Made by a program: the position numbers and the translations under genes. A model generated the notes under the pieces. The model searched no databases and was not told where the DNA came from. It saw only the letters and a list, made by a program, of their open reading frames with translations. This document shows, one piece after another, positions 5,405-7,510 of a stretch of 7,510 nucleotides of DNA. How positions within the stretch are numbered: position 1 is the stretch's first letter; the number at the start of each line of letters is the position of its first letter. Source of the stretch: JAIRQX01 sp031556255 (GTDB lineage: Bacteria; Chrysiogenota; Deferribacteres; Deferribacterales; JAISNW01); assembly GCA_031556255.1 (NCBI GenBank), contig JAVBTI010000014.1, positions 1-7,510 on the forward strand. Reading direction: 5' to 3'.

Positions 5405-6076
5405 TCCGTTTGCCAGCACTCTGGCAATTTCCCCCGCCTGCCCGGCTCCAGTGTCCGCCGGGAGCGGCTTTGGCACGCGCGTCTGATTATCCCGTATGGG
5501 GAAAAGCCCCTGATACCCGCCTAAAACCGACTTCCGCACTATTTTCACCCGGTCGGTGTCGTTCGCGGCGCTGTCCAGCACTTTGAAGGCGAGCTTCGCG
5601 GCGTTCAGGGTCAGCGGCTTTTTTTTCGCCTTGCGGTCTTCCGCCCACTGCCTGAGGGACTCCCTCAGCTCCGGGTTCCGGGTGTAAAGATCGATGGCGT
5701 CAGCAACAGGATCAGGATCAGGATCAGAATCAGTATGGTTGACATTGCCGCCGTCCGCTGAGTGTTGTTGAGCGGTGTTGAACGGTGTTGAAGGGTGTTC
5801 GGGGCTGTGGTTTTTTGCTTGCCGCTGGCGGATTTCGGCGGATTTTTTGCCCGCTTCGCTGCGTTTCCGGACGGCCTCGTCGTACTGCGCGTTGTTGTGC
5901 TCAACGCTTTGCAGGAGAGCGTTGAAACCTATCTGCGCGGCGACACTGCCGAACACGGCCGGTTCTCCCGTCTTCTGAAAGCGGACAAGGGCGGCCATGA
6001 CCTCTTTGTACTCTTCGGGGGGGAGCAGGCTTATCAGCTCGAACCTGTCAAGATGGATGGTTATTGTGCTGCGCAT
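5387..6076 (-). CDS. Phage replisome-organiser-like protein (DUF6291-type N-terminus)
   Basis: The protein has 229 residues in two domains. Residues 1-88 (F12-E13-L14..L18-L-P-P-E-E, then F51-x5-S-V-E-H and KRSEAGKK at 71-78) follow the DUF6291 pattern found at the start of many phage replication proteins. Residues 126-196, with RKAKKKPLTLNAAKLAFKVLD and SVLGGYQGLFPI (183-194), match the C-terminal module of replisome organisers. In that module a kkP-x-T helix and an S-[IV]-x-x-[GW]-[WY]-x-G-[LV]-[FY]-P motif recur. The linker (89-125) is Pro/His/Asp-rich and is encoded by DNA with two different tandem repeats. The product probably binds the phage origin and recruits the helicase loader encoded next. 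The ATG has GAGGAGGG about 6 nt upstream. The stop overlaps the ATG of the inserted ORF; before the insertion it would have overlapped the loader gene. Family assignment is by pattern, without a search. Confidence 0.68.
   Translation of the reverse strand: MRSTITIHLDRFELISLLPPEEYKEVMAALVRFQKTGEPAVFGSVAAQIGFNALLQSVEHNNAQYDEAVRKRSEAGKKSAEIRQRQAKNHSPEHPSTPFNTAQQHSADGGNVNHTDSDPDPDPVADAIDLYTRNPELRESLRQWAEDRKAKKKPLTLNAAKLAFKVLDSAANDTDRVKIVRKSVLGGYQGLFPIRDNQTRVPKPLPADTGAGQAGEIARVLANGGFDHD
5708..5731. repeat. Hexamer tandem repeat, four units
   Basis: AGGATC occurs three times in a row, followed by one AGAATC. It encodes the D-S-D-P-D-P-D-P run in the linker of the 229-aa protein. Because the unit is in frame, copy number could change by slippage without breaking the gene. 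Confidence 0.8.
5761..5800. repeat. Four 10-bp direct repeats, iteron-like (origin candidate)
   Basis: Four consecutive 10-mers follow a consensus A-R-S-G-G-T-G-T-T-G: agtgttgttg, agcggtgttg, aacggtgttg and aagggtgttc. Neighbours differ at one or two positions. The 10-bp period is out of step with codons, so protein repetition does not explain it. Tandem iterons inside a replication-initiator gene are known as phage origins, as in lambda O. The element lies in the linker-coding part of the 229-aa gene, the same relative place. Confidence 0.5.
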
Positions 6077-6141
6077 TCACGCCCTCCTCTTTCCGGCGGG
6101 GAGGGGCGCTTTTTCCGCCTTCGTTTTTTTCCTGTGGGCAT
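6061..6141 (-). CDS. Very basic 26-codon ORF ahead of the replication gene
   Basis: The ATG at 6141 has a strong AGGAG with 7-nt spacing, better than those of several large genes here. The peptide has eight Lys/Arg within residues 5-12 (MPTGKKRRRKKRPSPP...) and ends by overlapping the 229-aa start by 16 nt in another frame. It may be a leader that couples or delays translation of the replication gene, or a tiny nucleic-acid-binding peptide. It is too short to assign. The inverted repeat at 6153-6174 runs into its ribosome binding site, suggesting control of its translation. Confidence 0.45.
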   Translation of the reverse strand: MPTGKKRRRKKRPSPPERGGRECAAQ

Positions 6142-6152
6142 AAAAAAACTCC

Positions 6153-6174
6153 TGTAATTTAGCAGTGAATTACA
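6153..6174. promoter_or_regulatory. Inverted repeat next to the RBS of the basic ORF
   Basis: TGTAATT (6153-6159) and AATTACA (6168-6174) are perfect arms around 8 nt. On the minus strand the second arm runs straight into AGGAG, so an RNA hairpin could mask the ribosome binding site. As DNA it could instead be an operator dyad. Confidence 0.4.
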
Positions 6175-6190
6175 AGAGCGCGGGAGGGTA

Positions 6191-6224
6191 TAAAAAAAAT
6201 ACCGCGAAGGTACAACCTTTGCGG
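6191..6224 (-). terminator. Intrinsic terminator downstream of the repressor
   Basis: On the minus strand, CCGCAAAGGT and ACCTTCGCGG form a 10-bp stem (one non-Watson-Crick A-C position) with a 3-nt loop. The stem is followed by TA and then eight T residues (6192-6199). This is a strong Rho-independent terminator signature. It should end the repressor transcript and any transcript from the promoter at 6300-6328, so the replication genes need readthrough or another promoter. Confidence 0.75.
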
Positions 6225-6293
6225 GCGTCAGAAAAGTATCCGGCTTTTCCGCAAGGCAGTCATACCATGCGGGTTCATCACGTGGTGCGCGAT
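6191..6293 (-). ncRNA. Candidate attenuated leader or ~100-nt small RNA
   Basis: The start is inferred from the promoter at 6300-6328 and the end from the terminator. An upstream segment CCTTGCGG (6249-6256) can pair with CCGCAAAGG, the first arm of the terminator, with one bulged A. That would give an alternative antiterminator fold. GAAAAG/CTTTTC (near 6234-6252) can form a further small hairpin. A 16-codon ORF (6228-6278, MNPHGMTALRKS...) ends just before the terminator stem but lacks a clear ribosome binding site. It matches no riboswitch family that I recognise. Confidence 0.35.
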
Positions 6294-6299
6294 ATTTAT

Positions 6300-6328
6300 T
6301 GAATACACCCGGAACGGAAAAATGTCAA
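6300..6328 (-). promoter_or_regulatory. Promoter candidate pointing to the replication genes
   Basis: On the minus strand a consensus TTGACA (6323-6328) is followed by a 17-bp spacer and TATTCA (6300-6305). The -35 is perfect and the -10 is weak. It lies 21 bp past the repressor stop, and transcription would start near 6293. No copy of the 7114-7132 operator is present, so it may escape the repressor or be controlled by attenuation. Confidence 0.5.
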
Positions 6329-6348
6329 GAATGAAATACGCGGCCCTT

Positions 6349-7071
6349 TCAGCAGTATGTGAAGGCCGCCACGACCCGGCCGATAATCTGTACCTGCATG
6401 GATTCGCACTCCTCGGCGGAGATGAACACCGGCTCGAAATTTTTGTTTTCCGATATCAGGCGCAGCCCGCCGGGCATCCACTGCACCATTTTCACCAGCA
6501 GGGCGTCGTTCACGCGGATGACGTATATCCCTTCCGCCCGGACACTCTGCTCCGCGATATCGATAAAAATGAAATCGCCGTCATCAAAACGCGGGGCCAT
6601 CGAGTAGCCGGACACCTTTATGCACTGAATCTGCCTGCCGTTGGGCAGCAGCGTTTCGGGGATTTCGTAGACCCCGTCGGGTTCTTCGCTGAACACTTCC
6701 ACGCCGTAGCCCGCGGCGACGCGGACGTTTTTAAAGTACGGCACCTGTTTAAACCCGCCGGCGGCGCGCTCCCGCAGGACTCCCGAGCCGGGCTCCGGCA
6801 GCGCATCCCCCGCAGGGGGCGGGGTGTAAAAAGACTCTTTGGCGGGGAAGCGGAACCCGCCCTTATCCCGGCCTGCTTTGCCGGTTAAAAGCCACTGCCG
6901 GTCGAAACCGAGAGCCACAAGCCGCTCGACCTCCTGCGGGGTCAGCTTTTTCACACTGCCGCCCTCAATATTGGCGATCCTCTTTTCATTGGTGCCAATC
7001 TTCAGAGCCAGCTCTTTCTGGCTGCATTTCAGCAGATGCCTGACTTCTTTAATGATATCAGTTAGTTGCAT
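6349..7071 (-). CDS. Phage repressor, XRE-type HTH plus S24 (LexA-like) autoprotease domain
   Basis: The protein has 240 residues. Residues 1-60 form an HTH_3 DNA-binding domain, with the helix-turn-helix at about 16-36 (CSQKELALKIGTNEKRIANIE). A Pro/Gly linker spans 64-108. Residues 109-238 are an S24 peptidase domain. The catalytic pair is S157 in VSGYSMAP and K194 in LLVKMVQ, 37 residues apart as in LexA. A-G at 120-121 (RVAAGYG) is a good self-cleavage site, 36 residues before the Ser. All residues for RecA-stimulated cleavage are present, so the prophage should be SOS-inducible. The start is the ATG at 7071 with AGG 8 nt upstream. The likely operator is the palindrome at 7114-7132. A half-site match (6 of 8) at 7076-7083 lies next to its own ribosome binding site and could allow autoregulation. 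Unusually, it reads in the same direction as the replication genes. Confidence 0.93.
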   Translation of the reverse strand: MQLTDIIKEVRHLLKCSQKELALKIGTNEKRIANIEGGSVKKLTPQEVERLVALGFDRQWLLTGKAGRDKGGFRFPAKESFYTPPPAGDALPEPGSGVLRERAAGGFKQVPYFKNVRVAAGYGVEVFSEEPDGVYEIPETLLPNGRQIQCIKVSGYSMAPRFDDGDFIFIDIAEQSVRAEGIYVIRVNDALLVKMVQWMPGGLRLISENKNFEPVFISAEECESMQVQIIGRVVAAFTYC

Positions 7072-7108
7072 AAAAATACCTAAAATAAGTAGAATTGCTA
7101 TTTTTTAC

Positions 7109-7137
7109 TTGACACTCCTAATTTTTAGGAGTAAATT
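7109..7137 (+). promoter_or_regulatory. Rightward early promoter (lambda PR-like)
   Basis: TTGACA (7109-7114), a 17-bp spacer and TAAATT (7132-7137) point away from the repressor gene. The predicted start is near 7144. The spacer is filled by the operator palindrome, so repressor binding would directly block RNA polymerase. It drives the 16-codon ORF and the zinc-ribbon gene. Confidence 0.75.
7114..7132. promoter_or_regulatory. Repressor operator (perfect 8-3-8 palindrome)
   Basis: ACTCCTAA and TTAGGAGT are exact complements around TTT, giving a 19-bp site. It overlaps the last base of the -35 and the first base of the -10. The size and placement are typical of a dimeric XRE/CI-type repressor operator. 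Binding by the 240-aa repressor is inferred from adjacency. Confidence 0.75.
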
Positions 7138-7160
7138 TAATTCGGATGTTAACCGTCCGG

Positions 7161-7183
7161 CCGGGCTCACCGCCGGTGCCCGG
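7161..7183 (+). other. Leader hairpin in the rightward transcript
   Basis: CCGGGC and GCCCGG form a perfect 6-bp GC stem around 11 nt. No T tract follows, so it is not a terminator. It lies between the promoter and the ribosome binding site of the 16-codon ORF and may stabilise the leader. Confidence 0.35.
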
Positions 7184-7207
7184 ATATTGATTATAGAGGG
7201 TGCGGCC

Positions 7208-7258
7208 ATGCATGTAAAGTATAAAAACAGGGATTTTTTAAGGGAGGCTGCCGTATGA
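7208..7258 (+). CDS. 16-codon ORF translationally coupled to the zinc-ribbon gene
   Basis: The ORF reads MHVKYKNRDFLREAAV. GAGGG lies 7 nt before its ATG, and its stop overlaps the next start as ATGA. The ribosome binding site of the next gene (AGGGAGG) is inside it. This layout suits a real upstream ORF acting as a coupling leader, the first gene after the early promoter. The peptide has no recognisable motif. Confidence 0.4.
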   Translation: MHVKYKNRDFLREAAV

Positions 7259-7510
7259 GATTTTGTTCGGTATGCGGCGCGCCGCTGAAGGCGGATGAGA
7301 TTGACGCCAACTGGTGGCGGCCTGACCCGGTCTGCGACGGGTGCGCCTGGCTGGCTCTGACGGAGCGGCCGGGCCTGCCCGCGCTGGCGGAGTTCGAGGA
7401 GCTGCTGAAAGCTCACGACTGGGCTTTCGACTTTGCGGACGACGGAGGGGAGTATCGCCGGGGGCTGGCCGAGCACAACACGATCCACTGGGCGCTGAAA
7501 AGCTATATGG
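7255..7510 (+). CDS. Small zinc-ribbon phage protein (3' part beyond the window)
   Basis: Eighty-five codons are visible and the gene runs off the right edge. C4-x2-C7 and C27-x2-C30 form a four-Cys zinc ribbon in the first 30 residues. The following segment, FEELLKAHDWAFDFADDGGE then YRRGLAEHNTI, resembles a short domain of small phage proteins of unknown function with a D-W-x-[YF]-[DE]-[YF]-[SA]-D-D core. The start ATG has AGGGAGG 7 nt upstream, inside the preceding 16-codon ORF. As one of the first genes of the rightward early transcript it is probably expressed on induction. A nucleic-acid or protein-binding role is suggested only by the zinc ribbon. Confidence 0.65.
   Translation, partial: MRFCSVCGAPLKADEIDANWWRPDPVCDGCAWLALTERPGLPALAEFEELLKAHDWAFDFADDGGEYRRGLAEHNTIHWALKSYM

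Noticed and set aside
5761..5800. CRISPR-like array
   Set aside because: The units are 10 bp, contiguous and without spacers, and lie in a coding region.
7105..7140. Repressor promoter on the minus strand
   Set aside because: I could not find a convincing -35/-10 pair in this orientation, although one must exist near here or the gene is read from elsewhere.
7105..7488. A 127-codon minus-strand open frame over the early promoter and zinc-ribbon gene
   Set aside because: It would run through the promoter and operator, opposes a better gene with Cys motifs and RBS, and shows no domain.
1..7510. tRNA gene or attachment site
   Set aside because: No cloverleaf-like sequence or tRNA 3' end was seen, and no integrase is present in the window.

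Overview
The window looks like part of a temperate double-stranded DNA phage, most likely a prophage, in a bacterium of moderate to high GC that uses strong GGAGG-type ribosome binding sites. The host cannot be named with confidence. The style of the replication genes and of the short inserted repeat would fit an anaerobe such as a Synergistota member, but that is a weak guess from memory.

Layout from right to left. At 7255-7510 (+) is the start of a small zinc-ribbon gene. It is preceded by a 16-codon ORF and a TTGACA promoter whose spacer holds a perfect 8-3-8 palindrome (7114-7132), the likely repressor operator. The S24/LexA-type repressor (6349-7071, -) points the other way. Downstream of it, at 6061-6348, lies a dense control region: a second TTGACA promoter, a possible leader ORF, an antiterminator/terminator pair, an inverted repeat and a tiny very basic ORF with a strong Shine-Dalgarno.

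The minus strand then carries a replication module: a 229-aa replisome-organiser-like protein with iteron-like DNA repeats inside its gene, then a 196-aa G39P-like helicase-loader candidate. A 211-bp insertion lies between them, flanked by a 32-bp perfect direct repeat. Next comes a MerR/excisionase-type HTH gene interrupted by an in-frame TAA, then the packaging genes terS (3798-4217) and terL (2253-3722).

Left of terL, where a portal gene would be expected, is a 483-aa protein with a lysozyme/transglycosylase-like C-terminal half (771-2222, -). It abuts, tail to tail with no gap, a seven-segment membrane protein on the other strand (159-770, +) that has its own sigma70 promoter, which is a moron-like arrangement. 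The ribosome binding site and first seven codons of the 483-aa gene recur at the left edge of the window as the start of another minus-strand gene. The pair of genes is therefore a cassette bracketed by a 34-bp direct repeat.

In this reading the repressor shuts the rightward promoter. Replication and packaging genes are read leftward, and expression past the repressor depends on the attenuator-like region. The lysozyme-like gene and its membrane neighbour are accessory cargo. The part that departs most from a standard phage map is the set of two repeat-bracketed insertions plus the regulatory region at 6061-6348.
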